The position numbers and the translations under genes were made by a program. Shown here in pieces: positions 7,613-16,527 of a stretch of 33,176 nucleotides of DNA (position 1 is the first letter of the stretch; each line of letters opens with the position of its first letter). The notes beneath the pieces were generated by a model. It was not told the DNA's origin and did not search any database. It saw only the letters and a list, made by a program, of their open reading frames with translations. Origin of the DNA: Candidatus Ozemibacteraceae bacterium (GTDB lineage Bacteria > Muiribacteriota > Ozemobacteria > Ozemobacterales > Ozemobacteraceae); the NCBI GenBank assembly GCA_937998695.1, contig CALLCO010000053.1:1-33176 (forward strand), in the 5' to 3' direction.

Positions 7613-10600
7613 ATGAACAATGCTCCAGCGCCCCTGGTCTACGGAACGCCCGACCGCGGCCTCCGGCGATGGCTGCTGCCGATGTTCCTGACGGTGGTCC
7701 CCCTGCTCGTGCTCCTGCCCACCATCCGGGAGGAACGACAGCAACAGAGGCGTGACCAGGAGCGTCGCCTCGTTGCCGCCACCGATCCGGTGGTGGCCCG
7801 TTTCCGCGAAGCCGCGACCCTCAAGTTCTGGGCGGCCCAGACCGCCCGTCGCCTGGTCCGGTCGATCGAACGCCGGCTGACCGAACCTGCGGGGACCAAC
7901 GGCCCCAGTGAACTTGCCCCGACCCCGACCAGCCAACGCCGTGTGGCAACGCCCCGACCCGTTAAGCCCACTGGAGAAGGGGCCCAAGCCTTTCCACCTT
8001 CCCCCCCCCAACCGCAAGATCCGGCGCTCCGCTCGTTATCGCCCAGGCCCCCCATCCCTCCCGCCTCCGCTCTGACGCAGGCCCTGGCCGACCTGGGTGA
8101 TCGCTACCGTCTGGCCGGCATCCCCCCTGTCCGGCTCTGGGCCTTCGCCTTACCCGCCCCCGGCCAGACGGCGGGACAGGTTCAGGCCCTGACCGGACCT
8201 GGCCTGGAAACTGCGTATCGACGGGTTTTCGGCCAGCTGTTCCAGGCTCTCGCCACCGCCCATCAAACCGGCGAGCCGCTCCCGCGGCGGGTTTTCCAAA
8301 TTTTTCAAGAGACCTTCGGTCCCGGCGTGACCCGCGAAACGTTGTCTCCCGCCAACCGGGGCATGGCCTTTCCCGTTCTGTTCCAGGGCCGGTTTTCCCT
8401 CCTCGTCTGGGATCTCTGGTTCCAGGATGCACGCCCGATGGGGGGATTCTTCCTGGTCATGGACCGGCCCCCGACCGCCGATCACCTGGCCATCGAGCTC
8501 GCCGTGCGGCACTGGCGGCGGCTGGTGGGCCGACACGCCCTCTGGCCTGCCTGCTTCCTGTTCCCGGGCCTTCCCCTGCCGGACACGCCGCGCCGTATCA
8601 TTCATCCCGCCATCGCGGAAGCCGGTTTGACACGCGCGCTTCATCGGCTGGCCCGCAGCCTGTGGGTTCGCCAAGCTACAGACCGTCTTGGTCAGGTCGA
8701 TCCCCACCGCTGGCCACCCTCCGTCATTGCTGATTCCTTGGCGATCCCGGGGCTCTCCCGAACCGACCCGCCCACCCCCACGGCGATCGCCAGCAGCCCG
8801 CCGGGGTTGGCCCCATCAGGAACCGCTTCCCCTCCCGTGGTTTTGGGCCGCCTCGTCTACCCGCTCCGCCGCCTGGACCGGTTCCTTCCCCTGGGAGCGT
8901 GGCTGACCCGCCTGGTGGCACTCGGCCCGGATGCCCCCTATTTTGCCATCCTGGTCATGCCCCGGCCGGGCGCCAGCTCTTCGAGGCTGACCATGATCTG
9001 GCAGGCCCTGTTCATCGCCTGGGCGGGCGGCTGGGCCATGTTCTTCAGCCTGGCCGTGGGACGGAAGCGCCTGCCTCAGCCGAGCGTCGCCCTCCAGCTC
9101 GCCGGGTGGATCCTCTGTCTGATGGGTCTGGCCGGGGTTCTCCTGCTAACTTCCCAGCGCCGACTTCTGCAGGACCTCGAGGCCCGCCTGATCGACCAGG
9201 CCTCCCAGCGTATGCAGGAGCAGGCCCGCACCCTCGAGGGCGAGGCCGCCCGCCTGACCTGGCGTCAGGGCCGGGTTTGCGATCGCATCCTGCGCCGACC
9301 GGCGTTCCAGGAAGGATTGATCCGTGATCGGCTCGCGACCGCCGCCGGGGTCTCAGCCCCTGGGGCGACCCGACCGACCGCCCCGAGGAAGAAGGCAAGC
9401 GCTGAGATTAGGGATGGCGTTGCTCCGCGAATCGACCACCTGGCGAGGGCCTGGGCCGCCCTCCACCGCGAGGGGCTGTCCCCGCAGATCCTTGCCGCGG
9501 TAGGTTCGGGAGGATACGTGCTGGCCACCTTCTCCGCAAGCATCGCTCCAGAGGAGCAGCCCCCCTTGCTGGAAGCCATTCGCACCTATGGCGAACCCTT
9601 CATCACCCAGGAGCAGGGCTGGCTGGCTTCCGATCCCGCCCGGTTCAGCATCGGCCAGTTTTTCTCCAATGACCGTGGCTACGACCTGCGCAACCCCGGC
9701 ACCGTAGGCACGGCCGTTCTCGGCGGACGGCGGTTCTGCCGTCTTCACCAGTTCGTCCGTCACCAGGGGCGGATTCTGCTCTATCTTGTCGTGTTTTGGG
9801 AAGGGGACCAGGAATTTCCCGCCCACCTGCGCCGCTTGTTGCGCCTGACCCACGGCCGGCGCGGCCTCGAGGCGGCGGTGTTCCGGCGACACGGGATCGA
9901 TCTGCAGACGATCGCCGCCGCCGGCCGTGTGACCATGCTGCGCGCCTCGGCCAGAGAGGACACGCAGAAGCCGCGTCTGCGGCGGGAACCCAACGGGGAA
10001 TTCCTGCAGTATCTTTATCCCAGCCCCGTGTTGAAAGGCTACACCTTCGCCGTGCGTCAGCCGCTGGCCCCGGTCTTCCGCATCCTGCGCGAGGAAGAAC
10101 GGTCCTTCCTGCGCCTCATTTTCCTCGGGCTTCCTCTGCTGCTGGTCCTGGGAGCCCTCGCCCTGCACGGCTGGCTGGCCCGGCCGATCCAGGACCTGGC
10201 CACCGCCCTGGGCCGGATCGATGCCGGGGATTTCACCGCCCGCCTCGATCTGGTCCGTGGCGACGAACTGGGCCAGGCCGCCACGGCCTTCGACCGCGTG
10301 GCGGCCGGACTGCAGGAACGCGACCGGATGAGCCGGTTCGTCACCGCCAACGTCCTGGAGGCCATCCGTGCCGATGGTCCGGCCGGGGCCGCCCCCGGAC
10401 GCCGGGGGCCGGTCATCATGCTGTTCGCCGACATCCGCGGGTTCACGACCCTCTCCGAAGCCCATCCCCCCGAGGCCATCTTCGCCGCTCTCAACCGCCA
10501 TTTCGAGGTGTTGTCGCCCTGCGTGCACCGCGAGGGGGGACTCATCGAGCGGTTCATCGGCGACGCCATCCAGGCAGTGTTCGAGGGCGGTGGAGCACCG

Positions 10601-13600
10601 ACCGTCGACCGGGCCCTTCGTGCCGCCCTGGCCATGCGACGCGCCTGGCAGGACCTGCAAGCCGAGCGGCGGGCCGCCGGGGCGTTCGTCTACGACATGG
10701 GAATCGGCCTTGCCAGCGGCGACGGCATCACCGGCGTGGTGGGCGATGCCAGGGTCCGCCAGGACGTCGTCGTCCTGGGCCCCCCGGTCGGCGAGGCGGC
10801 CGCCATGGAGGCCCTCACCAAGGTGGTGGGAGGGACGGCCATCATCTGCTCGGAGGCGGTCAAGGCGCAGGCCGGGCCCGGCTGGCGGTTCGGCCCGGTT
10901 CCGGGCCATCCCCAGGCCTGGATCCTGCTGGAAGGAACGGGCGAACCCGCGGCGACGACGGGGGCACTCCAACTCCCCATCGGGGAGGGCACGACGGCCG
11001 GGACTCCTCCCACCGGAGTTCATCCCGTCACACGCACCGCTTCCCCCCTTCCCACCAACCCGAACGCCGGTGGAACCCCATCCATCTCTGGCACCTTCCC
11101 CTGCCCACCCGCCTCCAGGGGCGGGTCGGGGATGGCTTGGAACACGTTCCTGGCGGCCAGCGCGTTCTGGCTTCTCGCCCTGGCCCTCATGTCCGGAGCG
11201 ACCAGGGCCTGGCAGAAGGATTTGCAGGCGCACCGGGTCAGGGAGACCGACCGCGCCCTGCGACAGGACCTGGTCGAGATCCGCAAGACCAGCCGCGAGC
11301 AAACCCAGGTCGCCCTCCTCCTGCGCGAACTGTTCCACGCGGTCCACCGCCGGTCGGGATCCGGGGCTTCCGCCCCGCCCCCCCCTAGGGACACCGCGGC
11401 TTCGGATTCTTACTCCAGCTTCACGGGCCGATCAATGGCACCCCTCCATCTGCCCCCGCAGGCCCAGGACACAATGCCTCGTCGGTGGGAAGCGAGGGCC
11501 ACCGCGTCCGAGACTTTCGAGCTGGGCCCTTACCGGGCCATCCTGGAACGGCTGCGCCGACGCTGGCCATCCCTCACCTGGGCCATCGTCCGCTCCGGCC
11601 CCCTCCCTCTCATCGCCCCTTCGGATGCCGTTAATCGGTCCCCCCAAGCCGCCATTTCCATTTCTCCGGCTGGCTCCGTTTCGTCTTCTCCTCCGGACCC
11701 GCTCCTGTTGGAAATCTGGGCGTGCCGCGAGGAAGTGGGCATGCCGCCCAGGATGGGCAGTTTCGAATTTCCGTTGGTAGAGGCGGCCCGTGCCCGAGGC
11801 TGGTCCCCCCGCCGCTGGGTGGCGGATGCCACCTATGCCGAACGGATCATCGACTCGAGCCCCACGCCGCCTCCACTGCTCCCCTGGCAATTGGTGCATC
11901 TGGCAGCGACCCTCGAACGCTTTCGCGGCGGCAAAACGCGTTCCATGCGGGTCTCTTATCCGGAGATGCTTCTCCTACCCACTCTCGGGGAGCATCCTCT
12001 CCACCTTCAAGATCTCGTCGTAGAATCGGCCGGTGGGTTCCGCTCCCTGCGATTAGGCGGCCAGGAGCTGCTGTTTTTCTGGGAATTCATTCCAACCCCC
12101 GGGCGGGCCAGCCTCCTCCTCTTCCTGCCCCCGGATGCTCTCGACTATACCGCTGGTCTGCACGCCATGATCGAACGCCTGGGACGGGCGGGAACCGTTC
12201 TTTCGGTAACCCCGTTCGAGGCAGACCGACCCCGACGGCGACCCAGGGGAAGCGAAACGTTGGCCCCTGGCGCCACGCGAAGCGTATCTCTCCGGCTCTT
12301 CCCCGGCGGAAACGGAACGAGACAGCGGCGCCTCCACCAGTTGGGCCGCCGGTTGCAGGAAGCGGTCGCCACCGGACGCCGCCTCCCCGGCTGGGTGATC
12401 CGACAGGGAGTCCTGGAAACCGATCGTCAGCGGTTCCGGGTGCTCGCCGCCCGGCGGCTCCCGCCGGCCGAAGTCCCGCCTTGGCCATTGCGGCTCGGGG
12501 AACTGCTGAGCGCCCTCTGGCTGGGAGCCGGGCTGCTGGCGGGGGCATGGCTGCTCATCCGCCGCGCTCCGCTCCAACTCTCCCTGCGCCCCAAACTGGC
12601 GGCCGCCTTCCTGTGCCTGCTGCTGCCCACGCTGGTCGTCAGCTCGGCCGTCTTCGGACGCAGTGCCCTGGCCCAGATCGCCGGGACCGAGGCCCGCGAG
12701 GGGGATCTGCTGGAACAGGATCTGCGACGCTCCGAGGATGCCTACGAAGCCCTCCTCGCCTGGAACAGCCGTCTCCTGCGCGGACTCCTTCACCAGCCGT
12801 CGCGCCTGCCCACCCTTCTAGGGAACTCCCCTGCGGCCGGGCCAACCCTGGAAAGACCCACCAGTTCCCCCAATGATCCAGCCATCATGAGTTTGTATGA
12901 TGAGCTTCTTTCTCACGGAGCCGTGGCCATGGGCATCGGGGTTGGGGGGCCCGGGATTCCTGCCCGGTCTGTCAATGCCATGGCTGTCTTCTGGGGCCAG
13001 GAAGATCAGGGTCGGCTGCTCGTCCCACTGTTGAAGAAGTCGCTCCGAGCCCTTCATCCTGAGGCTGGACGTGGTTCGGGGCGGACGGCCGTCGCTCCGA
13101 CACCTGCCCGTGACGATCTCTTGGCCGAGGAGGTGTTCAGCACCCTCACCCTGATTTCCACGGGAGAATTCATGGCCGACGTGCTTCATGCCCCGTGGGC
13201 CCTCTGCCGAATGGATTGGGGAATGAATACCATCCAGGTTTTCCGGGCCTTCCTGCCCCTCGGCCCACGCCCCCACGCTGTCCTATGGGTAATCTGGGAC
13301 TACCGGTGGGTGATCCTTCCTCTGGCGGAAGGATGGCAACAAACCTTCCCCCACCGCTCACACCTCGATTATCGCTTGGCGATCAACACGAGTCCCAACG
13401 TCACCTTCGTCCACCCCTATCTCACTTTCTGGCCGGTCGGACCGGGCAAACGCTGGGCGGGGTTCCGGGAGTTCGTGTCCTACGACCCCCCGGAGGTGGG
13501 CCGGCTGCTCAGCACCGCCCGCCACTCGGGGGAAACCGTCACCCGGATTCTCGGCCAGGGCAAGGAGGCCCGGTTGGTGCTGGCCCGTCAGAGCGCGGCC

Positions 13601-14530
13601 ACCCTGCGCTTCATCCTTTTCCTGTCGACGCCCATCGGACACCTGTGGGCCGACCTCCGCCGCCAGGCGGAGCTCTACCAGTGGTTCTTGGCCGCGTTGC
13701 TGGTGGGGTCGCTGATCCTGGCCCGCCTGATGGCCGCCCGTTTCCTCGGGCCACTGGAAGCCTTTTCCCAGGCGGCCGGAGCCGTGGCGGCAGGCAACTA
13801 CCGGGTGGGGCTGCGGCTCGACCGCACCGACGAGTTCGGCGCGGTGGCCGTCGCGTTCAACCGCCTGTGCCGAAGCCTTGACGAAGGCCGGCTGTTGCGA
13901 CGGTTCGTCTCGGAGTCGGTCCGGCGGGCCGCCCGGGACGACGAGCAGGCGGAAGAGGCCCGCCGGGGCCGGCACCGCGAGGCGGTCATCCTGTTCGCCG
14001 GGACGGCCCACCTGGCCGAGGGTCGACCTGACCAGAACCCCGGGGAGATCCTCGCCGGGATCAACGCCTTTCTGGCACGGGGCGCACAGATCATCCGGCG
14101 CCACGACGGGGAAATCGACAAGTTCCTGGGCGAGAAGATCCTGGCCGTCTTCGACGCCAGCTCCCCCGCCTCCCTGGCCACGGCCGCCGCCGCCGCGGTG
14201 GCGGCCGGTCGGGCCCTGGCGGCCGAATTGGGCAGGGCATCCGGGGGGGCGCCTGCCCCATTGGGGGTGGGTATCGTGACCGGGCGGGTCCTGGCGGGCA
14301 TCCTCGGGACGCCCACCGTCCGCCTCGAGTATACCGTGCTGGGCGACCCGGTCAATCTCGCCTCCCGCCTGTGCGATCTGGCTCTCCAGCAAGGTCGCCC
14401 CACGATTCTCCTCGATCCCACCACTGCCCGTCTGGTGGCCGGGGAAGGCATCGCCTGCCAGCCCCTCGGCCAAACGCGGGTCAAGGGCAAGGCCAAAGAA
14501 GTGAACGTCTTCCGCCTCCAGGCCGACTGA
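7613..14530 (+). CDS. Giant double-module membrane class III adenylate cyclase (pseudo-heterodimer)
   Basis: The product is about 2305 aa and is built from two tandem copies of one architecture. Module 1 has TM1 (20-38), about 420 extracytoplasmic residues, a TM2/TM3 hairpin (461-482 and 492-513, joined by RKR), about 320 extracytoplasmic residues, TM4 (834-856), HAMP (ARPIQDLATAL) and a cyclase domain. Module 2 repeats this with TM5 (1177-1196), TM6/TM7 (1631-1649 and 1662-1681), TM8 (2024-2042), HAMP and a second cyclase domain. Catalytic residues are split between the domains (see the two domain entries), so one composite active site is expected, making cyclic AMP from ATP in response to external signals. 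The ATG at 7613 immediately precedes TM1; the ribosome-binding site (GCGAAAG) is weak. In-frame sequence upstream of it lies in the AT-rich intergenic region. A Pro/Thr-rich linker (about 1100-1173) joins the modules. Class membership is firm; nucleotide specificity and signal are inferred. Confidence 0.9.
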   Translation: MNNAPAPLVYGTPDRGLRRWLLPMFLTVVPLLVLLPTIREERQQQRRDQERRLVAATDPVVARFREAATLKFWAAQTARRLVRSIERRLTEPAGTNGPSELAPTPTSQRRVATPRPVKPTGEGAQAFPPSPPQPQDPALRSLSPRPPIPPASALTQALADLGDRYRLAGIPPVRLWAFALPAPGQTAGQVQALTGPGLETAYRRVFGQLFQALATAHQTGEPLPRRVFQIFQETFGPGVTRETLSPANRGMAFPVLFQGRFSLLVWDLWFQDARPMGGFFLVMDRPPTADHLAIELAVRHWRRLVGRHALWPACFLFPGLPLPDTPRRIIHPAIAEAGLTRALHRLARSLWVRQATDRLGQVDPHRWPPSVIADSLAIPGLSRTDPPTPTAIASSPPGLAPSGTASPPVVLGRLVYPLRRLDRFLPLGAWLTRLVALGPDAPYFAILVMPRPGASSSRLTMIWQALFIAWAGGWAMFFSLAVGRKRLPQPSVALQLAGWILCLMGLAGVLLLTSQRRLLQDLEARLIDQASQRMQEQARTLEGEAARLTWRQGRVCDRILRRPAFQEGLIRDRLATAAGVSAPGATRPTAPRKKASAEIRDGVAPRIDHLARAWAALHREGLSPQILAAVGSGGYVLATFSASIAPEEQPPLLEAIRTYGEPFITQEQGWLASDPARFSIGQFFSNDRGYDLRNPGTVGTAVLGGRRFCRLHQFVRHQGRILLYLVVFWEGDQEFPAHLRRLLRLTHGRRGLEAAVFRRHGIDLQTIAAAGRVTMLRASAREDTQKPRLRREPNGEFLQYLYPSPVLKGYTFAVRQPLAPVFRILREEERSFLRLIFLGLPLLLVLGALALHGWLARPIQDLATALGRIDAGDFTARLDLVRGDELGQAATAFDRVAAGLQERDRMSRFVTANVLEAIRADGPAGAAPGRRGPVIMLFADIRGFTTLSEAHPPEAIFAALNRHFEVLSPCVHREGGLIERFIGDAIQAVFEGGGAPTVDRALRAALAMRRAWQDLQAERRAAGAFVYDMGIGLASGDGITGVVGDARVRQDVVVLGPPVGEAAAMEALTKVVGGTAIICSEAVKAQAGPGWRFGPVPGHPQAWILLEGTGEPAATTGALQLPIGEGTTAGTPPTGVHPVTRTASPLPTNPNAGGTPSISGTFPCPPASRGGSGMAWNTFLAASAFWLLALALMSGATRAWQKDLQAHRVRETDRALRQDLVEIRKTSREQTQVALLLRELFHAVHRRSGSGASAPPPPRDTAASDSYSSFTGRSMAPLHLPPQAQDTMPRRWEARATASETFELGPYRAILERLRRRWPSLTWAIVRSGPLPLIAPSDAVNRSPQAAISISPAGSVSSSPPDPLLLEIWACREEVGMPPRMGSFEFPLVEAARARGWSPRRWVADATYAERIIDSSPTPPPLLPWQLVHLAATLERFRGGKTRSMRVSYPEMLLLPTLGEHPLHLQDLVVESAGGFRSLRLGGQELLFFWEFIPTPGRASLLLFLPPDALDYTAGLHAMIERLGRAGTVLSVTPFEADRPRRRPRGSETLAPGATRSVSLRLFPGGNGTRQRRLHQLGRRLQEAVATGRRLPGWVIRQGVLETDRQRFRVLAARRLPPAEVPPWPLRLGELLSALWLGAGLLAGAWLLIRRAPLQLSLRPKLAAAFLCLLLPTLVVSSAVFGRSALAQIAGTEAREGDLLEQDLRRSEDAYEALLAWNSRLLRGLLHQPSRLPTLLGNSPAAGPTLERPTSSPNDPAIMSLYDELLSHGAVAMGIGVGGPGIPARSVNAMAVFWGQEDQGRLLVPLLKKSLRALHPEAGRGSGRTAVAPTPARDDLLAEEVFSTLTLISTGEFMADVLHAPWALCRMDWGMNTIQVFRAFLPLGPRPHAVLWVIWDYRWVILPLAEGWQQTFPHRSHLDYRLAINTSPNVTFVHPYLTFWPVGPGKRWAGFREFVSYDPPEVGRLLSTARHSGETVTRILGQGKEARLVLARQSAATLRFILFLSTPIGHLWADLRRQAELYQWFLAALLVGSLILARLMAARFLGPLEAFSQAAGAVAAGNYRVGLRLDRTDEFGAVAVAFNRLCRSLDEGRLLRRFVSESVRRAARDDEQAEEARRGRHREAVILFAGTAHLAEGRPDQNPGEILAGINAFLARGAQIIRRHDGEIDKFLGEKILAVFDASSPASLATAAAAAVAAGRALAAELGRASGGAPAPLGVGIVTGRVLAGILGTPTVRLEYTVLGDPVNLASRLCDLALQQGRPTILLDPTTARLVAGEGIACQPLGQTRVKGKAKEVNVFRLQAD
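10400..10890 (+). other. C1 cyclase domain: metal site intact, substrate residues lost
   Basis: This is the first catalytic domain of the double cyclase. FADIRGFT carries metal-binding D940 and FIGDAIQAVF carries D984; the 44-residue spacing is that of classical class III enzymes. The adenine-contact Lys position is Arg (R980, in ERFIGD). In the segment DVVVLGPPVGEAAAM the base-contact Thr/Asp is V1053, the transition-state Asn is G1060 and the Arg is A1064. On its own, or as a homodimer, it should be inactive. It resembles the C1 half of animal adenylyl cyclases. Confidence 0.85.
13976..14527 (+). other. C2 cyclase domain: substrate residues intact, metal Asp lost
   Basis: This is the second catalytic domain. 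LFAGTAHLAEG has G2130 where the first metal Asp belongs, and DKFLGEKILAVF has E2174 instead of the second. It keeps the adenine-contact K2170 and, in EYTVLGDPVNLASRL, T2241, N2248 and R2252 at the canonical +7 and +11 spacing. The Lys/Thr pair is the class IIIb combination associated with ATP specificity. The losses are exactly complementary to those of C1, so it should pair with C1 in cis. Confidence 0.85.
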
Positions 14531-14634
14531 CCCGGCCCACTCCGGCGCGCGACTTCCGCATGCCCCAGCCTAGGCCGCCAACTGATCTCAGGACATGTTC
14601 GGCATCCCGCGCCCCCTCGGGGAGGTTCAAGGTT

Positions 14635-14656
14635 GGCTGGCAACCCGGTCCCAGCC
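14635..14656 (+). terminator. Weak hairpin between the double cyclase gene and fdrA
   Basis: GGCTGG and CCAGCC enclose a 10-base loop about 105 bases after the cyclase stop and before the fdrA promoter. There is no T-tract. It is the only stem of note in the 248-base spacer. Confidence 0.25.
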
Positions 14657-14691
14657 GCTGAACGAGCGTGTCAACGGGCGCCAAGGGCGGG

Positions 14692-14720
14692 TTTACATCG
14701 GCCGGAGGCAAGGGTATCAT
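14692..14720 (+). promoter_or_regulatory. Strong sigma70-type promoter for the fdrA-ylbE operon
   Basis: TTTACA (14692-14697) and TATCAT (14715-14720) have exactly 17 bases between them, and each differs from consensus at one position. Transcription would start near 14727, about 50 bases before the fdrA ATG at 14779. Confidence 0.6.
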
Positions 14721-14778
14721 GGCCGGGCCGATCGGGCTCGAACGCCCTGGATGGTACTCTGACAAGGAGGGGATAGGA

Positions 14779-16308
14779 ATGATCGTCCGTCACCGGATCA
14801 AACCCCAGACCTACTTCGATTCGGTCACCCTGATGCTGATCGGCACCGAACTGAAGAAGCTGGCGGGGGTGACCAACGCGGTGGTCGGCATGGGAACCGA
14901 CTACAACATCGACAGTCTGAAACGGCTCGGGATGTACAGCGACGCCTTCGCCACCGTGACGCCGGCGGACCTCGTGCTGGCCGTCCAGGCTGCCGACACG
15001 ACAGCTGGCGACGCCGCCCTGGCAGCCGCCGAGGCTCTGCTGCAACGGCGCCAAGCGCCCGCCGGCAGCGGGGCCGCCTACACCCCTACCTCACAGGAGG
15101 GCGGAGCCCGGGTGCTGCCCGACGCCAACATGGTGCTGATCAGCGTTCCCGGGCAGTTCGCGGGGCGCGAGACCGAGATCGCCCTCGAGGCCGGGCGCCA
15201 CGTCATGCTGTTTTCCGACAATGTGCCCATCGAGGAAGAAATCCGGCTGAAAGAGAATGCAGTGCGGAAAGGTCTGCTGGTCATGGGTCCCGACTGCGGC
15301 ACGGCCATCATCAACCAGGTGCCCCTCGCCTTCGCCAACGTGGTGCGACGGGGCGACATCGGCTTGGTGGCCGCCTCGGGCACCGGCCTGCAGGAAGTTA
15401 CCGCTCTGATCACCCGCCTTGGGTTCGGCATCACCCAGGCCATCGGGGTGGGCGGCCGCGACCTGTCGGAGAAGGTCGGCGGCCGCATGACCCTGCTGGC
15501 CGCCCAGGCCCTGGCCGACGACCCCAAGACGAAGGTCATCGTCCTGATCTCCAAGCCTCCGGCCCCGGCGGTCGTCGAGGCCCTGTTCGCCCGCCTGCAG
15601 AACACCCGCAAGCCGGTCGTGGTCTATTTCATCGGCGCGGACCCGCAGACGATCATCAGGGCGGGGTTCAAGGCCGCCGCCACCCTCGAGGACGCCGCCC
15701 TGCAGGCGTGCGCCCTGTCCGGCGGCAAGCCGCTGTCGCCGCTCATGCCGGCGGACGAGATTCGGCGCCGGGCCGCGGGCCAGACCCTGCCCGGCCGGTT
15801 CGTGCGCGGGCTGTATTCGGGCGGCACCTTGTGCGACGAAGCCCAGCGCCTGTTGAAGGGGCAACTCGACGAGATCTGGTCGAACACCCCGGTGGCGGGA
15901 TGCCGCGCGCTGCCCGATCCCTTCAAGAGCCAGGGCAACTGCATCGTCGATCTGGGCGAAGACACCTTCACCCGCGGGCGCGCCCACCCGATGATCGACC
16001 CGGGCTACCGCCAGGAACGGCTGCTGGCCGAGGCCGCCGATCCCGACGTCGGCCTGATCTTCTTCGACGTCGTTTTGGGCTTCGGCTCGCACCCCGACAT
16101 GGCGGGAGCGATGGCCGCGGCGGTGCGCCAGGCCCGCGCCCGGGGGGGCCACGTTCCCCGGTTCGCCGCCACCATCCTTGGCACCGAGGGCGACCCCCAG
16201 AACCTACGCCGGCAACAGGCCACGCTGGCCGAGGCCGACATCGAAGTCTTCCCGTCCAATGTCGCGCTGGTCACCTACGTCCAGCATCTGCTCGCGCCAA
16301 AGGGGTGA
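14779..16308 (+). CDS. fdrA: FdrA family protein (acyl-CoA synthetase-like; oxamate carbamoyltransferase subunit family)
   Basis: This 509-aa cytoplasmic protein is related to the succinyl-CoA synthetase alpha fold. An N-terminal domain opens with MIVRHRIKPQTYFDS. A Rossmann-like part includes DANMVLISVPGQFAG, and a SucD-like segment contains GPDCGTAIINQVPLAF, ASGTGLQEVTALI and GVGGRDLSEKVGGR. In E. coli, FdrA acts with YlbE and YlbF in anaerobic allantoin breakdown at the oxamate carbamoyltransferase step (established for that system, inferred here). The ATG at 14779 follows AAGGAGGGG. It heads a four-gene plus-strand operon with the small 68-aa gene 5 bases downstream, then YlbE. No YlbF-like or carbamate kinase gene is in the window, so the reaction may differ from E. 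coli. Confidence 0.85.
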   Translation: MIVRHRIKPQTYFDSVTLMLIGTELKKLAGVTNAVVGMGTDYNIDSLKRLGMYSDAFATVTPADLVLAVQAADTTAGDAALAAAEALLQRRQAPAGSGAAYTPTSQEGGARVLPDANMVLISVPGQFAGRETEIALEAGRHVMLFSDNVPIEEEIRLKENAVRKGLLVMGPDCGTAIINQVPLAFANVVRRGDIGLVAASGTGLQEVTALITRLGFGITQAIGVGGRDLSEKVGGRMTLLAAQALADDPKTKVIVLISKPPAPAVVEALFARLQNTRKPVVVYFIGADPQTIIRAGFKAAATLEDAALQACALSGGKPLSPLMPADEIRRRAAGQTLPGRFVRGLYSGGTLCDEAQRLLKGQLDEIWSNTPVAGCRALPDPFKSQGNCIVDLGEDTFTRGRAHPMIDPGYRQERLLAEAADPDVGLIFFDVVLGFGSHPDMAGAMAAAVRQARARGGHVPRFAATILGTEGDPQNLRRQQATLAEADIEVFPSNVALVTYVQHLLAPKG

Positions 16309-16313
16309 GAGTG

Positions 16314-16520
16314 ATGGCTGCCATCCACGATCTGTTCACCAGCCCGATCAAGGTTATCAACGTCGGACTGCCCAGTTTCCATGCCGATCTCAAGAGCCAG
16401 AACGTGCCCGTCGTCCACGTCAACTGGCAACCACCGGCGGGCGGCAACGCTCGGGTCGCCGCTCTGCTCGACCGCGTCCGGCGCTGGCAGGCCCAGGTCC
16501 GGGCCGGGAAGAAGGAGTGA
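16314..16520 (+). CDS. Small FdrA/YlbE-associated domain protein (68 aa)
   Basis: A short gene lies between fdrA (stop 16308) and ylbE (ATG 16528). It reads MAAIHDLFTSPIKVINVG, then LPSFHADLKSQNVPVVHVNW and a QPPAGGN motif, ending with a basic helix (RVRRWQAQVRAGKKE). From memory, the segment with VINVGL, VVHV.W and PPAGG also occurs fused to FdrA- or YlbE-type proteins, so here it would be a separately encoded domain of the same complex. The start could be GTG 16311 or ATG 16314; the spacing to fdrA is 2-5 bases. GAAGGAG inside its last codons serves ylbE. Its biochemical role is unknown, but gene order and tight packing make it very likely real. Confidence 0.75.
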   Translation: MAAIHDLFTSPIKVINVGLPSFHADLKSQNVPVVHVNWQPPAGGNARVAALLDRVRRWQAQVRAGKKE

Positions 16521-16527
16521 GCGACCG

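Noticed and set aside
9353-11388. Long frames on both strands inside the double cyclase gene
   Set aside because: The plus-strand cyclase frame carries HAMP and catalytic motifs throughout; the others are low-complexity Arg/Pro/Gly shadows.
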